Origin: Fibrobacter sp. UBA4373
Lineage (GTDB): Bacteria; Fibrobacterota; Fibrobacteria; Fibrobacterales; Fibrobacteraceae
Direction: 5' to 3'
Length of the DNA stretch: 10,214 nucleotides
Assembly: GCA_002390045.1 (NCBI GenBank)
Contig: DGSB01000090.1
Coordinates: 1-10,214, forward strand
Shown: positions 1-5,732 of the stretch, piece by piece
Layout of the letters: each line of letters begins with the position of its first letter
Position numbering within the stretch: the stretch's first letter is position 1
The notes under the pieces: generated by a model
The model's database searches: none
What the model was told of the DNA's origin: nothing
Seen by the model: the letters and a program-made list of their open reading frames with translations, nothing else
Position numbers and translations under genes: made by a program

Positions 1-14
1 CAGCCGAGTGATGC

Positions 15-39
15 GGTCGCCAAGTTTACTTGAGCGACC
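15..39. repeat. Imperfect inverted repeat (hairpin) in the gene-poor left edge
   Basis: GGTCGC at 15-20 pairs with GCGACC at 34-39, and CAAG at 21-24 pairs with CTTG at 29-32, around a TTTA loop with one bulged A at 33. The structure is seen directly; its role is unknown. More inverted repeats follow: GACCA/TGGTC at about 36-58 and GCAAAC/GTTTGC at about 65-99 enclosing GGCC-GAA-GGCC. Such dense pairing suggests a structured RNA end or a dispersed extragenic element rather than protein coding. I do not recognise it as tmRNA, RNase P RNA, SRP RNA or 6S RNA. Confidence 0.4.
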
Positions 40-130
40 ATTTCCGAGGCGCAGTGGTCCCCTAGCAAACGGTAAAGGCCGAAGGCCGTATTTGTTTGCG
101 TGCAGAGCAGGCTGAGTCGGGGCTGTAATT

Positions 131-155
131 AGGGGGACGCTTCCCCCCTTTATAA
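131..155 (+). terminator. Short G/C hairpin followed by T-rich stretch
   Basis: AGGGGG at 131-136 can pair with CCCCCT at 144-149 around a 7-base loop, followed on the plus strand by TTATAAAAT. This is a plausible intrinsic terminator for whatever enters the window from the left on the plus strand. The T tract is weak, so confidence is moderate. Confidence 0.4.
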
Positions 156-184
156 AATAAAAAAGGCACCCCGCAGGGTGCCTT
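154..184 (-). terminator. Intrinsic terminator hairpin, best T tract on the minus strand
   Basis: AAGGCACCC (163-171) and GGGTGCCTT (176-184) form a perfect 9-bp stem with a CGCA loop. The A-rich run at 154-164 becomes a good U tract for minus-strand transcripts, while the plus-strand side (TTAAATTG) is poor. No minus-strand gene was found to its right, so it may act in both directions or insulate the downstream ATPase gene from upstream transcription. Confidence 0.6.
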
Positions 185-216
185 AAATTGTATGAATCGC
201 TTTCCCCAAGGGTTCG

Positions 217-226
217 CTTTCGAAAG
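217..226. repeat. 10-bp perfect palindrome CTTTCGAAAG
   Basis: A self-complementary CTTTCGAAAG lies at the left end of the 32-bp repeat array upstream of the ATPase gene. It could be a binding site for a dimeric regulator, but one 10-bp palindrome in this AT-rich leader could also be chance. Confidence 0.3.
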
Positions 227-350
227 TCCATCGAAAAAGTCTCAATTTCAGTAAAAAGTCGTTCAAAAAAAATCTAAAATATTAAAAAAGTCCATTGAAA
301 AAAATCTATATTAAACAAAAAGTCCCTTAAAAAAGTCGCACGAAGGTTAG
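223..350. repeat. Four-copy 32-bp A-tract tandem repeat in the ATPase leader
   Basis: Four units start at 223, 255, 287 and 319, each beginning AAAGTC. The first 20 bases approximate AAAGTCCATTGAAAAAAATC; the rest of each unit is AT-rich and less conserved. Each unit carries two A-tract boxes ending in GTC or ATC. The boxes end at 228, 241, 260, 274, 292, 306, 324 and 337, so steps of 13-14 alternate with 18-19 and sum to 31-33. The period is close to three helical turns, so A-tracts in successive units lie on the same DNA face, as in bent DNA or a cooperative protein-binding array. The period is not a multiple of 3 and in-frame stops occur, so it is not coding. The last unit runs into the ribosome binding site of the next gene. 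Confidence 0.75.
307..312 (+). promoter_or_regulatory. -10-like box TATATT upstream of the ATPase gene
   Basis: TATATT lies about 40 bases before the ATG at 352, inside the third 32-bp repeat unit. Similar boxes occur 37 to 41 bases before the starts at 1753 (TACATT) and 4732 (TATATT). No convincing -35 hexamer is visible. The promoter call rests on this repeated position and on AT-rich context. Confidence 0.3.
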
Positions 351-351
351 A

Positions 352-1677
352 ATGCTAAAAAGGAAGATTGAAAAGCAGCTCACGGAATGGAAGAAAACTC
401 CATTCAGGAAACCCCTTATCATAAAGGGGTGCAGGCAGTGCGGCAAAACGCATTCCGTTTTAGAGTTCGCCCGCAAGAACTATCAAAGCGTGGTCTATTT
501 AAACTTTTTCAAGAATCCTGAATTCGCGCAGATTTTCGAAGGCTCACTTGACATAGATACAATTACCATGCAAATGGGGGCCTCGATTCCAGGCGCAAGG
601 TTCCTGCCACACAAGACGGTGATTATCCTGGACGAAATTCAGGATGCTCCAAATGCGCGCACTGCGCTAAAATTTTTCAAGGAAGATGGCCGGTACGATG
701 TTATCGGAACAGGTTCGTTGCTCGGAGTTCAGGGTTATGGCAAGGCGCCGAAATCCATTCCAGTCGGTTCTGAAACGGTCATTACGATGTATCCGCTCGA
801 CTTCGAGGAATTCCTGTGGGCAAACGACATCCAGCCTCCAGTATTCAAGAAACTCCACGATTGTTTTGAACAGATTGTTCCTGTTCCCGAAGCTCTTCAC
901 AACCGGATGCATCAACTGCTGCTACAATACATCGTTGTGGGCGGAATGCCAGAAGTCGTGCAGGAATTTGTGAATACCCACCAGATGGACTCTGTGTTCC
1001 AGCTGCAGGAATCAATTGTCAATTCTTATCGCGACGACATGGTCAAGTACGCTTCGGCTTCCGACAAGGTTCGCGTCAGGGAATGTTTCGATTCCATTCC
1101 GGATCAACTCGCTAAGGAAAATAAAAAATTCCAATATTCACTCGTTGAAAAAAAGGGAACCGCAGACAAGTTCGCAGGTTGTCTACAGTGGATTGAGGAC
1201 GCCGGAATCATTACGCGCTGCTACAACCTGCATACGACGGAACTTCCGCTAGAAGGAAATGCCGATAAGAGCGTTTTCAAGGTTTATATGAACGATATCG
1301 GTCTTTTTGTCAGTATGCTTGAACAAGGAACGCAGGGCGATATTTTACGCGGAAATCTACTCGGATACAAGGGAGCTATTTTTGAAAATCTTGCCGCAAG
1401 TATCCTTTACAAAATGAAACGCAAACTGTTCTATTTTCGCAAGGATTCTGGGCTGGAAATTGACTTTGTCATTAGGCACAAAGGCGAGTGTACGTTGATG
1501 GAAGTCAAGGCCGAAAACGGCAACGCCAAGAGCGTAAAGACCATTCTGAACCACCCCGAAAAATACCATGTCAATAGGGCAATCAAATTTGGAAATTACA
1601 ACGTCGGCAATACGGGCAACGCTGGCGCCGTATTAACACTGCCACTATATATGCTGATGTTTATGGATGAACGTTAA
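352..1677 (+). CDS. AAA_14 / DUF4143 family ATP-binding protein
   Basis: The 441-residue product has the two-part plan of the AAA_14-DUF4143 family, whose biological role is not settled. Residues about 20-160 form the P-loop ATPase: Walker A GCRQCGKT (26-33), Walker B VIILDEIQD (90-98), a sensor-like GTGS (119-122), and the family-typical YPLDFEEFL (147-155). The C-terminal DUF4143 part has GGMPE (197-201), KGAIFENLAAS (340-350), and an EID (369-371) plus EVK (384-386) pair. That pair resembles the PD-(D/E)XK nuclease fold to which DUF4143 has been related. The Walker residues look intact, so ATP binding is likely. GAAGG at 342-346, five bases before the ATG, supports this start. An unusual 32-bp tandem repeat occupies the leader. 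No clear terminator separates it from the lipoprotein gene 75 bases downstream. Members are often multi-copy and accessory; a defence or toxin-antitoxin-like role is only conjecture. Confidence 0.9.
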   Translation: MLKRKIEKQLTEWKKTPFRKPLIIKGCRQCGKTHSVLEFARKNYQSVVYLNFFKNPEFAQIFEGSLDIDTITMQMGASIPGARFLPHKTVIILDEIQDAPNARTALKFFKEDGRYDVIGTGSLLGVQGYGKAPKSIPVGSETVITMYPLDFEEFLWANDIQPPVFKKLHDCFEQIVPVPEALHNRMHQLLLQYIVVGGMPEVVQEFVNTHQMDSVFQLQESIVNSYRDDMVKYASASDKVRVRECFDSIPDQLAKENKKFQYSLVEKKGTADKFAGCLQWIEDAGIITRCYNLHTTELPLEGNADKSVFKVYMNDIGLFVSMLEQGTQGDILRGNLLGYKGAIFENLAASILYKMKRKLFYFRKDSGLEIDFVIRHKGECTLMEVKAENGNAKSVKTILNHPEKYHVNRAIKFGNYNVGNTGNAGAVLTLPLYMLMFMDER

Positions 1678-1709
1678 TGAAACGTCGACGGGTTCAATTA
1701 CATTTTTTC

Positions 1710-1715
1710 TACATT
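1710..1715 (+). promoter_or_regulatory. -10-like box TACATT upstream of the FISUMP lipoprotein gene
   Basis: TACATT follows a run of six T in the short gap after the ATPase gene and lies 37 bases before the ATG at 1753. A TTCAAT at 1693-1698 is too close to be a standard -35 box. The lipoprotein gene may therefore have its own promoter, but read-through from the ATPase gene is not excluded. Confidence 0.25.
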
Positions 1716-1752
1716 AGCGCACAAAATTAAAGATTCCTATCCAAGGAGCGTT

Positions 1753-3009
1753 ATGAGCGCAATCAAATATTCGTTCGCGGCTGGAGCCGCTGTTATCGCC
1801 ATGCTTACAGCCTGTGGCGACGATGTTACCAACGTAACCGAAGTGAACGAGAAAGCGGCAATTGACTTGGTCGAAAAATACAAGGAACTTCCGAAGTGTG
1901 AAGATTCCCTTTACGGCACTTTGATTTACGCCGCCGATTCTTCGCAGGTATACGCCTGCACTTCGGACGGCTGGGCCTCGCTCAAGGGTGAAAAAGGCGA
2001 TCAGGGAGACGATGGCTTGGACGGTGAAGATGGCAAGAACGGTGAAGACGGTGAAAACGGCAAGGATGGCGAAGATGGAACCGATGGCGAAAACGGCACG
2101 TCCTGTACCGCAAATCAGCTTTCAGACGGTTCGGGCTACAATATCGTATGCGGCGGCAAGACCGTGGGAACCATCACGAACGGAACGAACGGTACGGATG
2201 GTGAAGATGGCACGAGCTGCAATATCGTAAGCGACGAGAACGGTGTTGTTGTCATTCAGTGCGGCGAAGGCGAAAATGCCGAAACCACAAAACTCTACAA
2301 GGCCATGTGCGGTGCTGATCCGTTTGACCCGGCGGACAAGTTCTGCTATGCAGCGGAATTGTATAACCTGTGCGGTGGCAAAGTTTACGACCCCTCCGAA
2401 TACTACTGTTCTGATGAAGTCGTGTATGACCGGTGCAATGGCAACGAATATGACCACGAAACCCTGTTCTGTGCCAGGTTTGCTGACAGTACGGAACAGC
2501 TTTACAAGATGATGAAATTCGGTGACCAGACATGGATGACCGAAAACCTGAATTACGAAACGGAAAACAGCTATTGCTATGACAATAATGACGAAAACTG
2601 CACCCAGTTCGGTCGCCTTTACACCTGGGCAGCTGCAAACGAAGCATGCCCCGAAGGCTGGCACTTGCCCAGCCAGACGGAATGGGAAACTCTGATTATC
2701 GCCGCGGATGGCAACATTTCAGAATATACTGATTACAATTTAGCTGGCCTAGCACTTAAGTCCGCAGAAGGTTGGGATAACGCTGGTAACGATACGCTCG
2801 CCATTGGTTTTTCTGCCTTGCCTGCAGGCATCAAGGACTACGAAAGCGACGTTTTCAACGGCATTGATTCCTACACATACTTTTGGACTTCTACAGGGAA
2901 AGATACTTACAGCGCATACTACGTGAAGTTAAGCAGCTCCAACAACCAAGTTCTCATAGACTACGCCGATAAGTCTTACGGATACTCCATTCGTTGTCTC
3001 AAGAACTAG
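1753..3009 (+). CDS. FISUMP-domain lipoprotein with collagen-like stalk
   Basis: The 418-residue product begins with a lipoprotein signal: a hydrophobic stretch ending in LTAC, with Cys21 as the expected lipidated residue. It should be exported and membrane-anchored; G22 and D23 follow the cysteine, but I cannot say which membrane. Residues 79-117 are 13 uninterrupted Gly-X-Y triplets rich in Asp, Glu and Asn, a collagen-like segment that could form a trimeric stalk; shorter Gly-rich runs occur at 144-154. Residues 185-240 hold three copies of a 21-residue unit with cysteine pairs C186/C198, C207/C219 and C228/C240. The C-terminal part, about 252-417, matches the FISUMP domain (GDQTWMTENLNY, GRLYTWAAA, CPEGWHLPS, YSIRCLKN), which is abundant in Fibrobacter and of unproven function. 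AGGAG at 1744-1748 supports the start. A surface-display or adhesion role is inference. Confidence 0.92.
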   Translation: MSAIKYSFAAGAAVIAMLTACGDDVTNVTEVNEKAAIDLVEKYKELPKCEDSLYGTLIYAADSSQVYACTSDGWASLKGEKGDQGDDGLDGEDGKNGEDGENGKDGEDGTDGENGTSCTANQLSDGSGYNIVCGGKTVGTITNGTNGTDGEDGTSCNIVSDENGVVVIQCGEGENAETTKLYKAMCGADPFDPADKFCYAAELYNLCGGKVYDPSEYYCSDEVVYDRCNGNEYDHETLFCARFADSTEQLYKMMKFGDQTWMTENLNYETENSYCYDNNDENCTQFGRLYTWAAANEACPEGWHLPSQTEWETLIIAADGNISEYTDYNLAGLALKSAEGWDNAGNDTLAIGFSALPAGIKDYESDVFNGIDSYTYFWTSTGKDTYSAYYVKLSSSNNQVLIDYADKSYGYSIRCLKN

Positions 3010-3036
3010 ATTTGAACCCCGCCAAGAATGGTGGGC

Positions 3037-3069
3037 AAAGGGGCTAGCACGCACGCGCTAGCCCTTTTT
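3037..3069 (+). terminator. Intrinsic terminator between convergent genes
   Basis: GGGCTAGC (3041-3048) pairs perfectly with GCTAGCCC (3057-3064) around an 8-base loop, and the stem can extend through G-T and A-T pairs using AAAG and TTTT. TTTTT then A follow on the plus strand, so it ends the FISUMP gene transcript. The exonuclease gene on the minus strand stops at 3072, just beyond, so the hairpin may also stop that transcript, though with a poorer U tract. Confidence 0.85.
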
Positions 3070-3071
3070 AT

Positions 3072-4178
3072 TTACCATTCATTTCGCTTCGGTAAAAACT
3101 GCACCCGGATGCCTTTACGCTCTAAGGCGGCCCGCAAAATCGGCACAAGATTATCTGTCTGCGAAAAAGATATCATCCTTTCTAAAATATCCGAAAGCTG
3201 ATAGCCGTTTTCTTCTTGTAAAAAAGCATACCCCTGTACCTTCGCATTTTGCACAATCACCACGCCGCGATCGCCCATAAAACGTCCCGGCAAGAACACC
3301 GCCATATCGGGCAAGGGAGCGCCTATATCGGGCTTCTTCTGGACAACTGCATTGCACGGAAAGCGCTTTTTGGAAAGTTCCGATTCAAGACAAAGCTTTG
3401 CCAAAAGCTCCGAACCCAGTTCCTTTACCCGAATGTCATAAATGCCATCCGTAAAACCTTTTAAGGGATTTCGACGCGTATTCGAAAGCAATTCCACAAC
3501 CCGAGTGCGCACATTCCGAGCGGCTGTCGCAAAAAGAATTCCATCACGTCCAACAAAGTAGGCAATTCCCGGAGTCCGCGGAAGCTTTGCCACGGTTTCA
3601 TCGGTCCAGCCTTTGGGATAAAAGATCGGGCGTTTTCCCCCTCGCAAAAGCTCTTCTATCTGCGGAAGTCCGCCATTGTCTTTCGCGTGAATCAAAAGGT
3701 TCGCCGCGGCAATGGCATCGTTCAAGGCTCGGTGCTGCCCAAAATCCGGAAGTCCAAGGGACATTGAAAGTTCATGCAGGCTGTACTTGGGAAGCCCCGG
3801 AAATACGCGACGTGAAAGTTTGACCGTGCAAAGGCGCTCCGGCGAAAAGTCAAAACCAGAACGTTTCATTTCTGCGCCAACAGCTCCGTAATCCGAAGCC
3901 ACGTTGTGCGCCACAAAGATCCTTCCTTCGAGCATGGCATCGACTTTCGACGCAATTTCGTCAAACTCCGGAGCATGATAAAGCATCTTCGGAGTAATAC
4001 CCGTCAAATTCTGAATGAACGGAGAAAGCTCGACCGGAACCTTCACCAGCGAATCAAACTTTTGAGTTATCTTCCAATCGTCTACAAGGACGATCCCGAT
4101 TTCAATGATGCGAGCATACTCCGGTTTTCCACCGGTCGTTTCGACATCAACAACAGCAAAATGCGGAGCGGCTTCCAT
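3072..4178 (-). CDS. DnaQ-like 3'-5' exonuclease fused to a degenerate GIY-YIG domain
   Basis: The 368-residue product starts with a DEDDh exonuclease domain (about 6-168) like the DNA polymerase III epsilon subunit: DVETT with D11 and E13, AHNVASD with D96, and HRALND with H149 and D154. All expected catalytic residues are present. Residues about 200-280 align with the UvrC/Cho-type GIY-YIG domain: PGIAYF replaces PGVYLF, LFATAARNVRTRV replaces LYVGKAKNLRKRV, and ELLAKLCLESELSKK matches the segment with the catalytic glutamate (E265). Both signature tyrosines are lost (Ala206, Phe216), while the Arg cluster and Glu remain, so nicking activity is doubtful. Epsilon-UvrC fusions are known; a DNA repair or proofreading role is likely. 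The C-terminal 290-368 is unassigned. Its ATG overlaps the stop of the upstream gene (TAATG) and has no clear ribosome binding site, suggesting translational coupling. Confidence 0.88.
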   Translation of the reverse strand: MEAAPHFAVVDVETTGGKPEYARIIEIGIVLVDDWKITQKFDSLVKVPVELSPFIQNLTGITPKMLYHAPEFDEIASKVDAMLEGRIFVAHNVASDYGAVGAEMKRSGFDFSPERLCTVKLSRRVFPGLPKYSLHELSMSLGLPDFGQHRALNDAIAAANLLIHAKDNGGLPQIEELLRGGKRPIFYPKGWTDETVAKLPRTPGIAYFVGRDGILFATAARNVRTRVVELLSNTRRNPLKGFTDGIYDIRVKELGSELLAKLCLESELSKKRFPCNAVVQKKPDIGAPLPDMAVFLPGRFMGDRGVVIVQNAKVQGYAFLQEENGYQLSDILERMISFSQTDNLVPILRAALERKGIRVQFLPKRNEW

Positions 4179-4732
4179 TAGCGCACGTCAAAATCGATGG
4201 AACTATGAGCGTCTTCCACTCGCGCCTTGATCGACTTTCCCTTGATTTTTGTAAAGAGCGGAACCGAAAGCAAATACGTAACCCCAGCTGTTTCCGAAGG
4301 AACCGCTTTCGCTTCCGAGACAGGAGCCTTGTAAACCTGTTTCTTTCCTACCCAAACCGTATAAGTAAAAGTTCGCGGATTCCCATAATGCACCTGGGAT
4401 TCCGGTACGCAAAAATGCACGATTCCGCCAGCAGGAAGAGTTCTCAAGCTGTCCTTGATCTCCTCTTCCGTTGCAAAATCCGCATCCATCCGCATCCGCA
4501 TATCCCCCCGCAACTTTTCCGGAGATTCATATTCAATCGAAACGGTGGTCTGCATATCCTTGGGAATGGCGGACTCGCGAATATCCCGGACTTTGGAATT
4601 GTTATTGTAATATTCCCAGCGACCATTATCGTGCAAAATCACGACAGATCCGTTTGCGGTCGTCGCAGAAATATCCTCTGCAAAAGCAAAAGCACCCAAA
4701 ACAAGTCCCAACCCAAGAATACGTCTGATCAT
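4178..4732 (-). CDS. Small exported protein of unknown function
   Basis: I set the start at 4732, giving 184 residues, because GGGAG sits five bases upstream (4742-4738) and the protein then begins with a clean signal peptide: MIRR, a hydrophobic run, and a likely cut after AFA (residue 18). A longer reading from 4753 would bury the signal. The mature N-terminus, TTANGSVVILHDNGRWEYY, resembles the short 'G-x-V-x-L-x-D-D-G-x-W-x-Y' module found in many secreted bacterial proteins (DUF3157-like). The rest alternates hydrophobic and polar residues and is probably beta-rich, with a single Cys in IVHFCVPE. It probably acts in the periplasm. It is the first gene of a two-gene minus-strand unit with the exonuclease, an odd pairing of an exported protein with a DNA enzyme. 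I do not recognise a function. Confidence 0.82.
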   Translation of the reverse strand: MIRRILGLGLVLGAFAFAEDISATTANGSVVILHDNGRWEYYNNNSKVRDIRESAIPKDMQTTVSIEYESPEKLRGDMRMRMDADFATEEEIKDSLRTLPAGGIVHFCVPESQVHYGNPRTFTYTVWVGKKQVYKAPVSEAKAVPSETAGVTYLLSVPLFTKIKGKSIKARVEDAHSSIDFDVR

Positions 4733-4833
4733 AAAATCTCCCATATCAGCCACAAAAGAATGATACGCCCCTAATATAAACTTTAATTTTCAAATTCTAA
4801 AATTTTTACTCATTTTAATTAACTTATAATCCG
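4733..4833. promoter_or_regulatory. AT-rich divergent promoter region
   Basis: This 101-base gap separates the minus-strand exported-protein gene from plus-strand gluQ and must hold promoters for both. On the minus strand TATATT (4778-4773) lies 40 bases before the ATG at 4732. On the plus strand TATAAT (4825-4830) ends three bases before the gluQ ATG, with TAATTA at 4816-4821 as an alternative. There is no Shine-Dalgarno sequence before gluQ. Confidence 0.5.
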
Positions 4834-5706
4834 ATGAATCCCGATTATCCTTTCACACGATTTGCGCCAAGCCCCACAGGATACCTGCACCGAGGGCATA
4901 TTCTTTCCGCTCTTTACGTTTATGCGGCTGCCGAAAAATTCGGATACCGAGTACGCCTGCGTATCGAAGACCACGATCAAAGTCGTGCGAGAAAGGCCTA
5001 TATCGACGCCATCCGCGAAGATCTGGAATGGCTGGGGTTCACCTGGGAAGCGGAATCGATTCAAAGCTCCAATACGGAACGTTACGAACGCCTTCTCGAA
5101 ATTCTCCGGAAAAAAAATCTGATTTACGCCTGCGATTGCTCCCGGAAATTCACATTCGAAACCAATCCGACGAACGAAGACGGTGAAATCATTTACCAAG
5201 GGCATTGCAAGGAACTCGGGCTTCCATTTGCCAAAAATCACGCGATCCGCTTCAAGACTCCCGATATTTCCGTCAACTGGGAAGATCTCCGCCTCGGCAA
5301 ATTGACAGAAAACCCCAAAGACATCTGCGGAGATTTCGCGCTCAAGGACCGCATCGGGCAATGGACTTACCAATTCGCGGTCGTTGCCGATGATTTCGAA
5401 GAAGGAGTCGGGCTTGTCGTCCGCGGAGAAGATCTGAAGCATTCGACTTCACGCCAGATTATTCTAGCTCAAGCTCTAGGCAGAAAAGAGCCTCCCCTCT
5501 TTTTACATCACCCTCTGATTGTGGACCCGACCGGGAAAAAACTTTCCAAACGAGAGCACGCAGAAAGCATCCGTGGCGAAAGGGATGCGGGCAAATCCGC
5601 AGAAGCGCTTCTCGGGGAAGTTTGTGCCCAGGCAGGCTTTTTGCCAAAGCCAGAACTTCTTTCTGTAAACGATTCAATTCAACTCGTAAAAAATCGCCTT
5701 TTCTAA
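4834..5706 (+). CDS. gluQ: Glutamyl-Q tRNA(Asp) synthetase
   Basis: GluQRS is a shortened glutamyl-tRNA synthetase paralogue that attaches glutamate to queuosine at position 34 of tRNA(Asp) in the cytoplasm. The 290-residue length fits the family (about 300) and lacks the anticodon-binding domain of full GluRS. Visible motifs are RFAPSPTG (9-16), the class I HIGH equivalent HRGH (19-22), RIEDHD (43-48), VVRGEDL (195-201), and the KMSKS equivalent KKLSKR (235-240). The diagnostic zinc site CDC (C100, C102) plus YQGHC (Y121, C125) follows the Cys-x-Cys...Tyr-x3-Cys pattern of E. coli YadB. ATG 4834 is the only sensible start, as an in-frame stop lies at 4816 and the catalytic motif follows at once. 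No Shine-Dalgarno site is present. The stop is 26 bases before the start of the helicase-like gene, so the two may be co-transcribed. Confidence 0.92.
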   Translation: MNPDYPFTRFAPSPTGYLHRGHILSALYVYAAAEKFGYRVRLRIEDHDQSRARKAYIDAIREDLEWLGFTWEAESIQSSNTERYERLLEILRKKNLIYACDCSRKFTFETNPTNEDGEIIYQGHCKELGLPFAKNHAIRFKTPDISVNWEDLRLGKLTENPKDICGDFALKDRIGQWTYQFAVVADDFEEGVGLVVRGEDLKHSTSRQIILAQALGRKEPPLFLHHPLIVDPTGKKLSKREHAESIRGERDAGKSAEALLGEVCAQAGFLPKPELLSVNDSIQLVKNRLF

Positions 5707-5717
5707 AAGTTTCAATT

Positions 5718-5723
5718 TATATT
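5718..5723 (+). promoter_or_regulatory. -10-like box TATATT just before the helicase-like gene
   Basis: TATATT followed by CCG ends nine bases before the ATG at 5733. A transcript starting the usual six to eight bases after such a box would begin at or almost at the start codon, giving a leaderless message. gluQ has the same pattern (TATAAT then CCG). No Shine-Dalgarno site is present. Confidence 0.35.
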
Positions 5724-5732
5724 CCGTTATAT

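Noticed and set aside
1..33. C-terminal tail of a protein gene entering from the left
   Set aside because: Frame 1 is open only for ten codons before TGA and frame 2 for about 37; neither shows recognisable protein features, and the DNA is dense in inverted repeats.
185..222. tRNA T-arm-like GGTTCGCTTT
   Set aside because: No acceptor stem, anticodon arm or CCA end can be folded around it.
223..350. CRISPR array
   Set aside because: The 32-bp units are contiguous with no unique spacers, and no cas gene is nearby.
373..450. Non-canonical Walker A (GCRQCGKT) as evidence of a dead ATPase in the DUF4143 protein
   Set aside because: G-x-R-Q-x-G-K-T is normal for the AAA_14 family, and Walker B is intact.
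2122..2664. 180-codon minus-strand ORF opposite the FISUMP gene
   Set aside because: It is an antisense shadow of the biased Gly-Asp-Glu and Cys-repeat region.
4733..4753. Upstream ATG at 4753 for the exported protein
   Set aside because: GGGAG is correctly spaced for the ATG at 4732, and the shorter product starts with a clean signal peptide.
4819..5442. 207-codon minus-strand ORF opposite gluQ
   Set aside because: gluQ is clearly the real gene from its motifs; the antisense frame has none.
5622..5732. Upstream extension of the helicase-like gene by 37 residues
   Set aside because: It overlaps the 3' end of gluQ in another frame, and the extension looks like shadow coding; the DUF4011 motif begins directly after the ATG at 5733.
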